Assembly (NCBI GenBank): GCA_048173955.1 | Contig: DBEYOB010000132.1 | Span: forward strand, 1-52,559 | Reading direction: 5' to 3' | DNA: 52,559 nt | Source of the DNA: CAZUFB01 sp048173955 | Lineage (GTDB): Bacteria; Actinomycetota; Coriobacteriia; Coriobacteriales; UMGS124 | Part shown: piece by piece, positions 1 through 13,600 of the stretch | Layout of the letters: the number at the start of each line of letters is the position of its first letter | Numbering within the stretch: the first letter of the stretch is position 1 | The notes under the pieces: generated by a model | Database searches by the model: none | The model's input: only the letters and a program-made list of their open reading frames with translations | Told to the model about the DNA's origin: nothing | Position numbers and translations under genes: made by a program

Positions 1-173
1 TAAATATATATCATTATTTTATAGATTTGATATTTTCCTGTAGTCGTATAAAAAAGGAGTCGGACGTCATGCCGACTCCTTGCAACAGATGCGGCGGCTA
101 CCGCGATCCCTATCAAACCCGAAAGTCCCAATGACCCCAGCACGGTCGCCGAGACCATCGTACGAGGTTGCAC
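1..173. other. AT-rich left-edge intergenic segment
   Basis: The first 50 bases are strongly AT-rich compared with the GC-rich remainder. The segment holds the terminator of the nuclease gene that ends at 174 and no convincing ORF. It may be one edge of an acquired region, but the window stops here. Confidence 0.5.
47..82 (-). terminator. Rho-independent terminator of the left nuclease gene
   Basis: A 10-bp perfect stem (AAGGAGTCGG at 54-63 with CCGACTCCTT at 72-81) surrounds an 8-nt loop. On the minus strand it is followed by six T residues (50-55) and TATAC. It lies about 90 nt beyond the stop codon at 174. Confidence 0.85.
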
Positions 174-1232
174 CTACAGTACAGCCGTCCCCGAAGACCC
201 CAAGCGCCTCTCAACAGCATCGCGCATGCCACCGGTGACACCCAAGGTGTCCAGCGCCACCTGCAAGGAAACGCCCGCGACTTCCATGTAATGGCGCACC
301 GTGTCCGCGATGCCCGCTTCCCTGCCCTGGGTCTTCCCCTGCTCTATGCCTTGCTCTATGCCTTCCTGCAGGGCTTCCTTGCGGGTCGATTCGACCAGCC
401 ACTCAGCAATGCTTCCCATAGCACCAACCCCGTCCCCTTCCGAACCCGTCAGAGCGATGCCAAACTCGCCGGTTAGAATATCCTTCTTCTCCAACGTGCC
501 CAGCCGTCTCGAAAACAGCACGCCGAGCATCCTCGCTATCCCAGTATAGCCCCCGCCATCAGTCAGGCCAACCAGCACGACCGTCATTAGGTCCGCCTCT
601 CCCGTCCAACGCGGGGCCTCTGTCTGCCCGTCATCCTCGAACCACCGAAAGGTCGCCCTGACCACACGCCCTCTCAGCTCGACGGGAGGGTCGAGCAGCA
701 GCCATATCGAATAGGCACGCTTCAGGTTCTCATACTGCGGGCTTGAGAACTCGACGCTGTATTGCCGCGAGAGTTCGCGCGCCACATAGAACTGCGCACG
801 GTTTATGAGGCGTTTCCCTGCAATACCTCCCTGCTGCGCCTCGACGTTGACGTATATTTTCGCCGCAGTACGGTCATCGTCGATGCAGCCAGCATCCGCC
901 CCGCACGGGACAAACACCTCCGCAATCACGTCAAACCTCGTCAGCCCCTCGCCGGGTATCAGATCCTCACTGTTGGCAAGCGCCATCTTATCCGGCTCCC
1001 CGCATGGCGCCCCTGGATTAACCGGAACGGCACCAACTCGAGGCTCCTTCTTGAAACACTCTCGGACAATGCGGTCGACCTCGACGCCCTCGAATTCGGG
1101 CACACATCCTTTGAGAATGCGGGCAAAGACATCCTTGTAGGCGATGAGGCTCTTTGCCTGCGCATCGTAGCGCGCACCCGCATCCGCAATATCGGCCGCC
1201 AGTATCCCCATACCCACCACCCCAAGCCCCAA
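174..1232 (-). CDS. Rpn / PD-(D/E)XK nuclease family (PDDEXK_2) protein
   Basis: The protein resembles the Rpn recombination-promoting nuclease / PDDEXK_2 transposase-like family. Visible family marks are YDAQAKSLIAYKDVFARILK-type N-terminal wording, an RFDV aspartate, a KIYVNVEAQQ segment supplying the E-x-Q of the PD-(D/E)XK core, and the AYSIWLLLDPP strand. The C-terminus carries the usual EGIEQGIEQG-type charged repeat. Known members nick or cut DNA and stimulate RecA-independent recombination; activity here is inferred. The TTG at 1232 is a poor start. An ATG at 1211 preceded by a GGTGGTGGG stretch is a better candidate (345 aa). An overlapping frame from 1281 begins MLGPYTIDHYLKQVRRLG and could be the displaced true N-terminus if a G-run frameshift occurred near 1215-1232. 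A related but damaged copy lies at 17292-18366 in opposite orientation. Confidence 0.8.
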   Translation of the reverse strand: MGLGVVGMGILAADIADAGARYDAQAKSLIAYKDVFARILKGCVPEFEGVEVDRIVRECFKKEPRVGAVPVNPGAPCGEPDKMALANSEDLIPGEGLTRFDVIAEVFVPCGADAGCIDDDRTAAKIYVNVEAQQGGIAGKRLINRAQFYVARELSRQYSVEFSSPQYENLKRAYSIWLLLDPPVELRGRVVRATFRWFEDDGQTEAPRWTGEADLMTVVLVGLTDGGGYTGIARMLGVLFSRRLGTLEKKDILTGEFGIALTGSEGDGVGAMGSIAEWLVESTRKEALQEGIEQGIEQGKTQGREAGIADTVRHYMEVAGVSLQVALDTLGVTGGMRDAVERRLGSSGTAVL

Positions 1233-1609
1233 GTCTACGAACTTGCTTTAGATAGTGGTCGATTGTATACGGCCCGAGCATGGTTTCCAGCTACATTTTA
1301 TTAGCTAAATGATTATATGGGATGACAAAACTATGACGCGGTAAACTGATTTCCCGACCATCGGTGCAGCAGACAAACCCCAGTCGAATCACACCTGTCA
1401 TGCGCTTGTTAGAACCTTATGGGCACATCACGCAATCCCCACCCACGCATCTTCCACATACGGCCAGAGGGCCGGCATCCCGAAGGACACCGGCCCCTGT
1501 CTTCCCCAGGCGGCTCACGCGCTGTCGCTCCGCGTGCCGCCTGTTCGTGCCAATTCCGCGCCGGTTTCGCGCCAAGCCCGCAAACGTGCAGGCCAGGCGC
1601 GGTCCCAGC
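1233..1609. other. Intergenic region between nuclease and surface-protein gene
   Basis: No convincing gene. It contains the upstream sequence of the nuclease (partly similar to that of the right-hand copy) and, downstream of the surface-protein stop, two GC-rich inverted repeats: 1508-1521 with 1531-1542, and GGGCCGG/CCGGCCC at 1469-1475 with 1490-1496. Either could act in termination, although neither is followed by a T run on the minus strand. Confidence 0.45.
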
Positions 1610-4600
1610 TTACCTGCTCGCACGCCTCCTCAGCAGCGCGCCGCCGCCGACGAGGGCCGCACCCAGGCCGCCCAGGCCCAGGGCCGCTGCGCCGGCAAGG
1701 TTCATGCCGTCGTCGCCGGTCTTGGGAACCTCGGGCTCGGCGGGCTTGGGCTTCTCGGGCTCCTTATAAGAGTTCGCGAACGCAGGCTTGCCGTCGGGGT
1801 AGCTCACCTCGGCGGACAGGCCGCCCTTGCCGTCGTCCGTCGCGCTCACGAGCATCCTGAAGGTCGCGTCGTCGTAGGTCACGCCGTCCTGACGGTTGTT
1901 GACCTCCGAGATCACGAACTCGTAGTCGCCCTCGGTCGTCAGCGTGATGGCATCGAACGCCACCGTGCCGTCGGCCGTGTTGCGGCCGTTCGAGACGACC
2001 TTGCCCGTAGCCTGGTCGGTCACGACGAAGGCGAACTCGCCGTCCTTCATGTCGCGACCGGTCAGGGTCTTGCTCGCCTCGGGCGTCACCGTGGCGGTGG
2101 CGCCATCGTTGGAGTAGACGTTCTCGAACGCGATGACGTCGCAGGGCACGTCACCAACGCTGTACGTCACCGCGGTGCTCATGGTGCCGTCGAGGTTGTC
2201 CGTCACGCTCACGTGCGCGTTGAAGACCGTCGCGTCGTAGGTCACGCCGTCCTTCTCCGTGCCGCCGTTGACCTCGGCAATCACATAGTCGTGCTCGCCG
2301 GGCTCGGTGTACTTGATCGGCGCGAACGTGATGGCCGAGGCCTCGCGGTCGCCGGCAGCCGCGTTCTGGCCGCCCGCGACGAGCTCGCCCGTGCCGTCGG
2401 GCATGAGCTCGGTCACCGTGAAGCTGAACTCCTTGTCGGCCATGTCGCGGCCGACCAGGGTCTTGGTGCCCGCGAACGTCACGCTCGTGCTCGTGTTCAC
2501 CTTGTACGCGTTGGTGAACGCCATGCCGCCCTCGGGGTAGTTCACGGTTGCCGACAGCGTGCCGTCGTAGTTGTCCGTCACCGTCACGCTGAACTCGAAC
2601 GCGGCGGTGCTGTAGGTCACGCCGTTCACGGTGTCGCCGGCGTTATCCTCGGTCAGGCTGAAGTAGTACGTGCCCGGCTTGGAGAACGTCAGCTCGCCGA
2701 AGCTGATGGCGGAAGCCTCGTTGGCCTTGGCGGCCGTCGAGGTGCCCACCGCCACCGTGGTGCCGGCCGTCGTGCCGTCGGGGTTGTCGGCCGCAGCGGC
2801 GATTGTGAAGCTGAACTCCTTGTCGGCCATGTCGCGGCCGGTCAGGGTCTTGCTCGCCTGGATGTCGGTGCCGCCGAGCTTCGCAGGCGTGCTCGCGTAG
2901 TAGCTGTTCGCGAACGTCACGTTGTCGCAGCCATCGGAGCCGGCGACCGTCTCGGGAATCACGTTGCCGAACACATCGTAGCAGTCGATGCTCTTGATCG
3001 TCGCGGTCATGGTCACCGTCTGCGTCGCGGCGTCGTAAGGCGCCTGAACGTCGACCGTCACCACGTAGCTGTGGCTGTCGTAGGTCACACCCTCGTAGGT
3101 GTAGGTGCCATCGTCGTTCTGCACCGCACCGCTCGGGATGTTCTCGCTGATCACATAGGTGTGCAGACCGAGGTCGCTCGAGACGACCCTGGGCTCGAGA
3201 GCGGCCGCCGGGGCGGTCTCGGTCTCAGCGGCAGGTGCGGTCTCAGAGACCACCGGGGCGGTCTCGTCGATCACGGGCGCCGTCTCGTCGGCAGCGGCAG
3301 CGGCGGTCTCGTCGACGACCGCGCCGGTGTAGACCTCGGCGTCGACGTCGTCGGCGATGGCCTCGGACGCGACGAACAGGTCGGCGATCGAGGCGGCCGC
3401 CACGTCGCCCTCGACCGGGGCCTCGGGTGCCGCAGGCTCCTCGGTCACCTCGGGCTCGGCGGGCGTCTCCTCGACCGGGGTCTCAGGGACGACCGGCTCG
3501 ACGGGTTCAACCACCTCGCCCGTCTCGCCGCCCGCGGCGGGAGGCTCGACAACCTCGCCGGCACCGCCGGGTTCGGTCGTCTCGCCCTCGGCGGGCTGGT
3601 CGGGCTGCGTGGTCTCACCCTCGCCGCCAGAAGGCTGCTCGGGCTCGGTCGCGCCGCCGGTCTCGGTGCCGGGCTGGTCGGCGCCAGGCTCGGTGCCCTC
3701 GGCCGGCTGGTCGGGCGTGGTGCCCTCGGTGCCCTGCTCGCCCTCGGTCGTCTCGCCCTCGGTGGGCTGCTGCTCGTCGGGCGTGGTCTCGCCCTCGTCG
3801 ACAACAGGCTCGTCCGGCTGCTCGACGCGGAACGAGTAGGAGATCGTGCTCAGGTCGACCTCGGCCGTCGTGCCGCTCGCACCGTTGGTGGTGCCGGTGG
3901 CGACGACCTTGTCCATGCCGTTCGTGGTCTCGGTGACCGTGAAGCCGAACGGGCTGAGCTGCTCGAACGTGGCGCCGCTCAGCGTCTTGGTCGCGCTCAG
4001 GTCGAGCGTGGCGCCAACCTCGTCACCGTAGATGTTGTTGAAGCTCATCGCGTCGACGGGCACGCCGCCGTTGTTCGGGTCGCCCAGGTAGTACTGCTTG
4101 CCGATGATGTAGGCGCCGGTCGACGGGTCGGTCGTCACATCGAGCACCAGGTAGTACACGGAGTCGTCATAGGTGATGCCGCCCGTGGTGGTGCCGCCGT
4201 TCACCTCGGTGATGCGATAGGTGAACGTGCCGGTGCCCTTGACTGTAACGCTCGCGTTGAGCGGACCGTTCGCGGGCGACGTGCCGACATAGCGCTCGTT
4301 CGAGTCGTTGACGTTCACGATCTCGTAGCCGAACGTCAGGTTCTCGGGCAGCGGCGCCGCCTCGACGGTGCTCGTCGTCTTGGTGCCCTCGACCGGGACC
4401 GCGATTGGATCGGGCGTGTAGGCGTTCACAAAGCACGGCGCCTGGCTCGCGTCTTCGATCGCCGTCATGCACGTGGCGTCGGTGTAGTACGTCGTCGTCG
4501 AGGTCAGGTTGCCCTGGCCGTCGTTGGTCACCGTCACGCCCGCATAGAACACGTTGCCGTTCTGGTTGTAGGTGATGTTGTCGTCGGTGCCTTCGACCTC

Positions 4601-7600
4601 CGTCACGGCGTAGTAGAACGTCTTGCTCGCCGCACCGTCGAGCATGTCGGCCGTGTAGCTCAGCGCACCGAACGTGACGTTGCCGCGCACGCCGTTTGCG
4701 GCGGCGTCGTTGGTCGTGCTCGCGACCTTGTCGCCCATGGTGCCGGTCGTCGGGTCGTAGGCGTGGAGCTCGAAGCTGAACTCTCCCGCGGCCATGTCGC
4801 GGCCGACGAGGGTCTTGCCCACCGCGATGGTCTGCGAGGTCACGTCGCTGCCCACGTAGGTGTTCGTGAAGGCCAGACCGTTCTCCGGGTAGCCGACCTG
4901 AGCGTCGATGTGGCCCTTGCCGTCGTCGGTCAGCGTGATGGTCACGTCATAGGCGTTGCCGTCGTACAGCACGCCATCGATGGTGTCGCCGCCGTCGAGC
5001 TCGCTCACCGTGTAGGTGATGGTCTCGGTCAGCTGGCCCTTGTCGTTGTAGGTCGCGTTCTCGGTGAAGTCGGCGTTGGTGTAGCCGAGCTTGAACGAGA
5101 AGTCGCTGCCGGCGTTGGTCGCGGTGGCGGCCACCGCGCCGGTGGTCTTGTTGGTCAGCACGAAGGTGAACACGTCGCCCTCGGTCATGTCGCGACCGTC
5201 GAGGGACTTCGTGCCCGTAATCTCGACCGAGCCCTCGCTGTCGGTGGTCGAGACGTACCCGTTGGTGAACGTCTCGTCACCGTCGACGCTCACGAGCGTC
5301 CACACGAGCGTGTTGGTGCTCAGGTCGCGGTTCACGTCGTAGGTGTAGGTCACGGTGTGCGTGTCGTACGTCATGCCGTCGGCAACGGGGTTCTCGGCGG
5401 TGACGCCCTCGGGCAGGCGCTCGCTGATCGCGATGGTGTAGGTGCCCTCGGAGGCGAACTCGACGCTCTCGAAGAGCACCGTGCCATCGCCCGCGTTGGT
5501 CATGGACGCCGTGGTCTGGTTGCCCTCGGGGTCGGTCACCGTCATGTCGAAGGTGAACTCGCTCTCGACCAGCGCATGGCCGGCACCGCTGATCACCTTG
5601 GTGACCTGCGGGGTCACCGAGGTGGGCGTGGCGGCGTACGCGTTGTTGAACACGATGGCGTCGGCCTCGCCGGCAGCCTCGAAGGCGCCGGTCTCGTTGT
5701 TGACGGTGCCGCGCTGGATCGTCGGGGTCGCAACGAGCTTGTTGCCCTCGCCGACCGTCACGTTCACCGTGATCTGATAGACCGCCTCGTCGTAGGTGAC
5801 GCCAACCTGGCCGTCGTTGGCCTCGGAGACGAGGTAGGTGTAGGTGCCTTCCTTGTCGTAGCTCACGCCGGACAGCACATCGAACGTGCTGCTCGACACG
5901 TCGTTCTCGTTGAGCTCGCTACCCGCGCCGTTGAAGACGGCGGGCAGGCTGGTGCCCATGGGCGCACCGTTCTGCGCCTGAACCAGGAAAGTGAACTGGC
6001 CGTCGCCAAGCTGGGCACCCGAGAGGTTCTTGGTGGCCTGGACGGCCGTCAGCAGTTCGGTCGCCTCAGGCGCCTTCACGGAGTTGGTCCACACGAGCGT
6101 GTCACCCGTCGAGAAGACCGGCGTGACCTCGAACGTGCCGTTGTTGTCCTCGTCGGTCACGATCAGCGTCACGGTCTTGGAAGCCGTGTCGTAGTTGACC
6201 GCCGGGTCGTCACCCTCGACCTCGCTCACGGTGTACGTATACTCACCGGTCTGCGTGAAGCCGATGGTGCCGAAGTTGACCGTGGCGTCTTCGCCTTCGG
6301 TCGGGTTGATGGTAACGTTGCCGCTCTCATCGACACCGTCGGGCATCGGGGTGCCCTCGGCGGCAGACACGTTGAAGGTGAAGCTGTCGCCCTCGACGAA
6401 CGCACGGCCGTCGAAGTGCTTGGTACCCGTCAGGTCATAGGTACCGCGCACCGTCGTGGTGTCGAACGTGTTGGTGAAGGCAGCGATCTTGTCGGCCATC
6501 GGCTCGGGCGTCTCAAGCTCGACACCCTCGGCGTCGGTCGTCTTCTCCATGGTGGAGTTCACCAGCAGCGTGCCGTCGAGCGTCTCGCCGACCGTGACGG
6601 TGACGGTGTAGACCGACTTGTCGTAGGTCATCGAGGAATCGTCACCGGCAACCTCGCTGATCTTATAGACGTACGTGCCTTCCTCGTTGAACGCGATGTC
6701 GCCGAAGTTGGAGGTCGGCATGTCGCCCGTCAGCACGACGGTCGCCTTGCCGTCGACCGCGCCCTCGGGCATGGGGACGGTCACACCTTCGGGACCGCTC
6801 ACAGCCTCGAGCGTAAAGCTGAAGCTCTCGCCCGTGTACCAGCCGCGGTTCTCGATTGTCTTGGAGACGAGCAGGTCCGTCTCGCCTTCAAGCGTGCCGG
6901 GCTCGGTCGGACCGTTGTACGTGTTCGCAAAACCGACGGTCGGGTTGCCGAGCGGATTGCCGCTCTCGTCGGTGTAGGCCCACTCCACAGCCTCGCCGTC
7001 GTTCGTGGCAATCGATGTGTGGACGGTCAGCGTGCCGTCATTGTTGTCGGTCGCCCACAGCGCCACCGTGTAGACGGTGCCGTCGTAGGTCATCGCCTTG
7101 TTGTAACCAGGCTCGCCCTCAACAGGAACCTGCTCTTTAATGGTGTACACGAGCTGCGTGCCTGCATCGGCGTCGGCCTTGGTGAAGGTCACGCCGGCGA
7201 GCGGGTTGATGGTCGCCGCAGTGCCCTCGGCGGCAGCCGGGAAGGACACCGTGGCCGAAACCTCGCCCTCGGCACCCTCTTCCGCCAACCCGGCGCGCAC
7301 CATGGCGTCGGCATTACCGGTGATGACGGCCTGGAACTCGCCGGCATCCATCGCGCGGCCCGTGAGGGTCTTGGTGATGTTCAGGTCTCCCTGCATATCA
7401 TAGGTCTTGTGCTCGACGGTGTAGGTGTTGGTGAAGTCAGCGGAGACAGCACCGACAGTGATCGTGCCGGTCTTCTCAGCCGCATCCGGCGTGTAGCCAG
7501 CAGGCACATCTATCTCAGTCACCGTGTAGGTGGCACCGGCGGGCAGATCCTGGATGCGGAAGCTGTCACCATGGTGCAGCGTAATATTGGGAGTCCCCTT

Positions 7601-10600
7601 ACCGTTCTCATCAAACACCACGATTTCGGGAGCCGGGCTGCCACTGGCAGACGTCACATCGGAGGTGTACCGGCCGTTCAGCGGGTTACCGGCACCATCT
7701 TTCACATACACCGTGAACTCGAACGACTTGCCGGTGTCAACCAGCGTACCTTCAGCAGGAACAATCTTCTTCGAGATGACGAGGTCGCCCACCTCGGGCT
7801 TGTCGCCCTCGCCGGTGGTGTTGGTCTTGTAGGAGTTGTCGCCCACCGTGACCGTCGCCTGGTTCTTCACCGGGTCGACGGTGGTGGTGGCGCTCTCGTT
7901 CACGCGAGCCTGGAAGGTGATGGTGCCGGACGCGCCAGCGGCCTGCTCGCCCAGGTTCCAGGTGAGTGTCTGGCCATTGGCCTCGAAGCCAACGGCCGGG
8001 TTTGCGGAACCCTCAACGTAGGTCAGGCCGGCGGGCAGGGTGTCAACAACGGTCACGGCCTGGAGCGCGTCCTTCTCGTTGTCCCAGGTAATCGTGTAAT
8101 CGAGCACGTCGCCGACCTGCAGTCCGGTCTCAGACGAGGTGTCCTTGACGGACTTCCCGGGGATCTCGGTCTCGGTGGTGTTGGTGTCGATGACGGGATT
8201 GTCGTCAATCTGGATGTGGCCCTGGTTCTCCACCGTGGTGCCGCCGGCAATCTGGTCGACCGTCACCTTAAATGAGACCGTGCCGGAAGCGCCGAACGGC
8301 TGGTTCTCGAATGTCCAGGTCACGGTATTGGTTTCCTTGTCGTAGACGCCGCCGTTGTCAGCGGAGCCCTCGACGTAGCTCGTGCCCGCGGGCAGGACGT
8401 CGGTCACCGTGACCGTGGAGGCAACAGGGTTGCCCGCCTCGTCGAGCGCGTTGTTCGTGTTAGCCCAGTCAATCGTGTAGGTGAGGGTGTCACCCACGCC
8501 GGCAATCTGGCCGTTGTCGGAGACAACCGTCTCGCCCTGGCTCGTGCTGGCGTCCTTGGCCTCTTCCTCGTCGTAGTAAACGTTGGTGAAGGTCGTGGAA
8601 CCCTGGATGCTATCCGCATCGGCAACCGCAGACAGCTTGCCGTTGCCGGAGTCGGTCACGTTGACGTTGAACACGAGAGCGTGGCCGTCGTAGGTGACGT
8701 TCTCAGCGTCCCCGGCAATCTCGGTAATGGTCACCTGGTAGGTGCCCACCGCATCAAAGGTAATGCTATTGAACGAAACCTTGCCGTCGGCACCAGAGGT
8801 ACCGGTGGCATCCGCGGGCATCGTGAAACCAGACGCAGGGTCAACATCTGGCGTCGTGATGTTCTTCACCGCCATAGTGAAGGCATAACCAGCCGGGCTC
8901 ATCTGATCGCCGATGCCGTTGCCGGTGACAACCTTGGTCACCCCAACGCCGAACTCGCCCGTCGGGTTGTATCCGATAGTGCCGGGCTTGTAGGTGTTGG
9001 TGAAGGCAGCCGTCGCAACAGCGTCGGAAATGGTGCCCTTCTCACCGTTAGAAGCAGTGGTGTAACCCTCACCGGCAGCATTCTCGGACACCGCATAGTC
9101 GGCGCCGTACGGCAGGCCGGTAATCTTAGCAGTCTGCCCATGCTTCAGGGTGATGGTGGCGGAACCATTGGCGAAGGACAGGTCCTGCGCCTCGGCCTCG
9201 TCGACCGCATACTTGTAGGTGCCCGTAAGCGCCTGCCCATCGGTGCCAGTCAAGGTCACCGTGAAGGTGAACTCCTTGGCGGTATCGATAGAGGCACCCT
9301 GCTCGGCAACGACGGTCTTCGTGATGTCGAGCTCGCCGGTGACGATGGTGCCATCGGTCGTGGTGTTGGTGGTGTACTCGTTCTCACCGACCGTAATCGT
9401 AGCCGTGTTGTCGACGGCGGTGGTCACGGCATTCTCATTAACCTTGGCAGTGAAGGTGATGGTGCCGCCCTTCCCAGCCGGAACGTCTTCAATGGTCCAG
9501 GTGAGCTTCTGACCATCCCGCTTCGGCTCGTCAGCGCCCTCGGGCACGCCCACATAGGTGAGCGACGCGGGCAGCGTGTCGGTTACGGTGACCGTGCCGT
9601 CCTGGTCGGCCGTGTTCATATAGTCGATGGTGTAGGTCAGAACGTCGCCGACCTGAATGCCATCGGTATCGCCCTCGGCGGGAGCGGATTCCTTCTTGGC
9701 CGTGTCGGTGATGACCTCATTGGTCGACTGCGGATCGTTCTTGCCAATCGTAATGTCGGCGTCGTTCCTAATTTCGCCGGTAACGATAGCGTCTTCGGTC
9801 ACCGTGACCTTGAAGCTCACGGTACCCTTATCGCCAGGCTGCTTGGGCTGTTCCGGGGTACCCAGCGTCCAGGTGATGGTGCGAGTCGCGGCGTCGTACG
9901 TTCCACCATCGCTGATGGAAGACTCGTCGATTGCCGTACCGACCGGCACAACGTCGGTAATGGTGATGACGGCAGGCTGCGGCACACCGTTCCCGTCGAC
10001 CGCGTTGTTCACCCAGTCGATCGTGTAGGTCAGCGTGTCGCCCACACCGGCGAAGGAGCCGTCGCCCTTGTCGGACGTGACGTCCTTGGCGTCGCCCGGG
10101 TTGTAGTAGGTGTTGTAGAAGGTCGGGTTATTGCCCTCGATACCGCCTTCGACGGCGATGTCAAGCTGACCGTCGAAGCCCTCGTCGGTCACATGGACCG
10201 TAACGGTCTTTGTGTTGGCATCATAGGTCCAGCCATCGGCCGTCGTGGTCGTGGTCTCGTCGATGGTGAACTCGTAATCGCCGGCTTTGGTGAAGGTCAG
10301 ATCGCCAAAGCCGACCGTCTGAGAGCCTTCGGTGCCGGTCATGTTCTGCGTAGTGGCAGTAATCGTCTTGTTCTCGGGAAGATCGGTGGCAGACTCGCCG
10401 GAACCAACCTTCACGCCATCAGCGTCGCCACTTGTGAGCGTCAGACTAAAGCCGAACTCTTCCGTAGCGGCAGCACCGGAAACCTGCTTGGTCACCTTAA
10501 GACCGAGGTCATCGCCGGTTGCCGTAACACTGTTGGGGATATAGCTGTTATTGAACGTCTGACCGTTGCCCGTCACGACGGCATCGAGCTGACCGTCGTT

Positions 10601-13600
10601 GCCCTCGTCCGTCACGGTAACCGTGATGGTCTTGGGGGTGGTGTTGTCGTACGTCCAACCGGCCTCGTCGGTCGTGGTGTTCTCGGTCACCGTGAAGGTA
10701 TAGACACCTTCCTCGGTGAAGGACAACTGGCCGAAATCAACCACGTCGGTTCCGGCGACACCCATATTCGTTGCTTCGTCGAAGAGCTCGTCGGTCGACA
10801 GCGTGATGCCATCCTGCGGGAAGGCAGCAGCATTGTAACCGGAGCCGACCTTCACGTTCTCGATTGAACCGGCATTCTCATTCTCAGAATCAGCAACGAA
10901 TGCAAGCGTGAACTCGAATTCGGAGAGCGCCGGGGCACCCGAAACCTGCTTGGTCACCTGGAGGTCGCCGTTGCCGTCGCCGTCGCCAACAATTGCAGGG
11001 TCGGCCTTGTAGCTGTTGGTAAACCACGGGTTGTTGCCATTGATGTATGCATGCAACACACCGTCATACTGCTGCTGGTCGTTCCAGTTGCGAACCGTGA
11101 CCGTAATGGTTTCAACGCTATCGTCGTAGGTCCAACCGGCAGGATCGTCAATGCCATCGTGGGCAAGATCCTCGGTCACCTGGAAGGTGTATACGCCGAC
11201 CTTCGAGAACGTCAGCTCACCAAACGCCGCCTCATACGAGTCGCCGTCAGCGAAGTTGTCGCTTACCGTGACCTTTGCCTCGCCATTCTGATCAAGACCA
11301 TCAATGCAGGTCTCGTCGCCGCTGACCAGTTTGAGCGTGAAACCGAAATCAACATCGGTTGAAGCACCGTTGACCTGCTTGGTCACCTTGATGCCCTCAG
11401 TGGTATCGCTCGGAACCACGGCGGGTTCAGGGTTATAGGTATTCACAAAGGGAACCGTCGCCGGCGTATAACCCTCCGACCCCACATTCGCAGAGTCGAC
11501 GGGGCCGGACACAACCTGGTCGCCGTTCGAAACCTTCGTCACCGTATGCATGGTGCCGTCGTTGTTATCAATAACCTGGATGGAAACCGTATAAACTTCG
11601 TCGGCATAATCGATTGCAGCGAGGTTGCCCTTGGTCTCCTTGACCTCGAAGTTAAACGTCTTGCCCGCATCCGCCTGCGTGAACGACAGGCCCTGGAGCT
11701 TGTTCATCACAACCACGGCACTGTCGCCAGCACCGTTGGGGTTCATAAACTCGCGGTCGACGTCGGCAAGCCTGCCCTCGGCCTCTTCGGCAGTAACGGT
11801 ATCGGACGCAACGCCGTCGATGGTGAACTCGAATTCGTTGGCCTGCAGGTTGCGACCCTTCAGTTGCTTGGTCACATTGATGCCACCGGCCGCGCCGTAT
11901 TCCATCGAAGAGGTGTAGCTGTTGATGAAGACGTTACTTTCACGCTGAGCGTCGCCTTCGCCAGTCGTGCCGTAGTCGACGGACGCAACGAGACTGCCCG
12001 TGTTAGAACCGTCGGCACCCTTCTCAAGCTCAACGGTGACTGTGACGGTGCACTCGTGAGTGTCGTAAGACATCCCGTCCAGACTGCCCGCGGTCTCCTT
12101 CATGGTGAAGGTATACTCGCCGGCACGGTTGAAGGTGATGCCGTCTTCGGGATTGAACGCAAAGACAGTCTCGGCATCCTTTACGGTACCGGACACGGTC
12201 TGGGACAAACCGTCTGCTGTGATACCGGTGATGTAGTTGTCAGCAATTGCATCGAGCGTGGCTCCGGTCGGAACAAGCGTGAAGGTGTACACCTCATCCG
12301 GCAGCATATCGCGACCGGTCAGGACTTTGACACCCTGAATGGCGGTGTCGCCTTTAAGCGTTGCGTCCGTCGGATCGTAGGTATTGGTAAAGGACAGCTC
12401 TTGCGGCGTCATGTTGGGCGTGGCGACGACGGTCATTTGACCATTGTCCTCACGGTCGGTCACGACGATCTTCAGCGTGTATTCCTGGCCGCTGTACGTC
12501 ATGTAGGCCTCAGTGCCGCCAACCTCGGTCACGCGATACTCAAACGTATGGTCAACGTCCTCGCCGTCAAAGGTGATGGTCGGGAAGCTGAAGCCGTGGC
12601 CGTCATTGGTCGTCGTGGTTACCGTGGTTCCAGCAGGCACGCCATTGGGCATCGGGACATCCGCCGCCGCAATGGTGTAATTGCCCGCCGACCCACCGTT
12701 CGTCTCATATCCACCCAAAGCCTCAAGCTGGAAGGTGAACATGCCATCGCGAATCGGGTTGGCTCCCGATGTATCATCGTAAACCTTCGTACCGTTGATG
12801 TTGGTGGTGCCCTGCGACGCGTCGTACTTGTTGGTGAACACCATCGTGGTGCCGTTCACCGTTTCGGGATTCACAAGGTTGATGCCATCCTTGTCGACGG
12901 TCTTCTGGATGGTCACACCGTCGGCAGGAATGGTCAGATGACCCTCGCCATCATCGACGACACTGATGGTCACCGTATAGCTCTCACCAGAGTAATCAAT
13001 ACCGGGGATGGGCTCCTCGACATCGTTATCTTCGGTGACGGTGTAGGTGTAGCTACCGACAGCCGTGAACTCGATGTCTCCAAACGCCTTCGTATGATTC
13101 TCGTCGGTATCGACAACAACTACCGAAGCGTCCTGGGCGGGAGCAGGGGCGCCGTTGCCGGCAACGATATCGAACTTGAAGGAATCGGTGTCGCGCCAAT
13201 CGCGCCCATCAAGCACTTTCTGCGCCTGCAGGGAAATGCCCGTGCCGGTCAGGCTGACAGGTTCGGCCTTATAGGTGTTCTCGAATGCCGCTACCGCGGT
13301 TCCTCCGGCGGTGATGGTTCCCATTGCGGCCGTAGGCTGTTCGTTATCGACGGGAGCGGTCTGCGTAAAGCCGGCGGGCATTTCCGCAGACTCAGTCACC
13401 GTATACGTCATTCCCGCGGAAAGACCGTACACATACAGCGTCTCACCGTTCTTGAGCGAGAAGTCGCCTCCCGTCGACGCAAACACGATGTCGTCGCCTT
13501 GCTGCACAAGATTACCGTCGACAAGCTTCATGACCTTGCCGACGAAGGTAACGGGATCCTCGCCCTCGGCAGGCTGCGGTGCACCGGTCAGGGCAAGCGT

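Noticed and set aside
1364..8275. Plus-strand open frame of 2303 codons opposite the surface-protein gene
   Set aside because: Arises from codon bias and repeats of the giant gene on the other strand; His/Arg/Val-rich, no domain, no ribosome-binding site.
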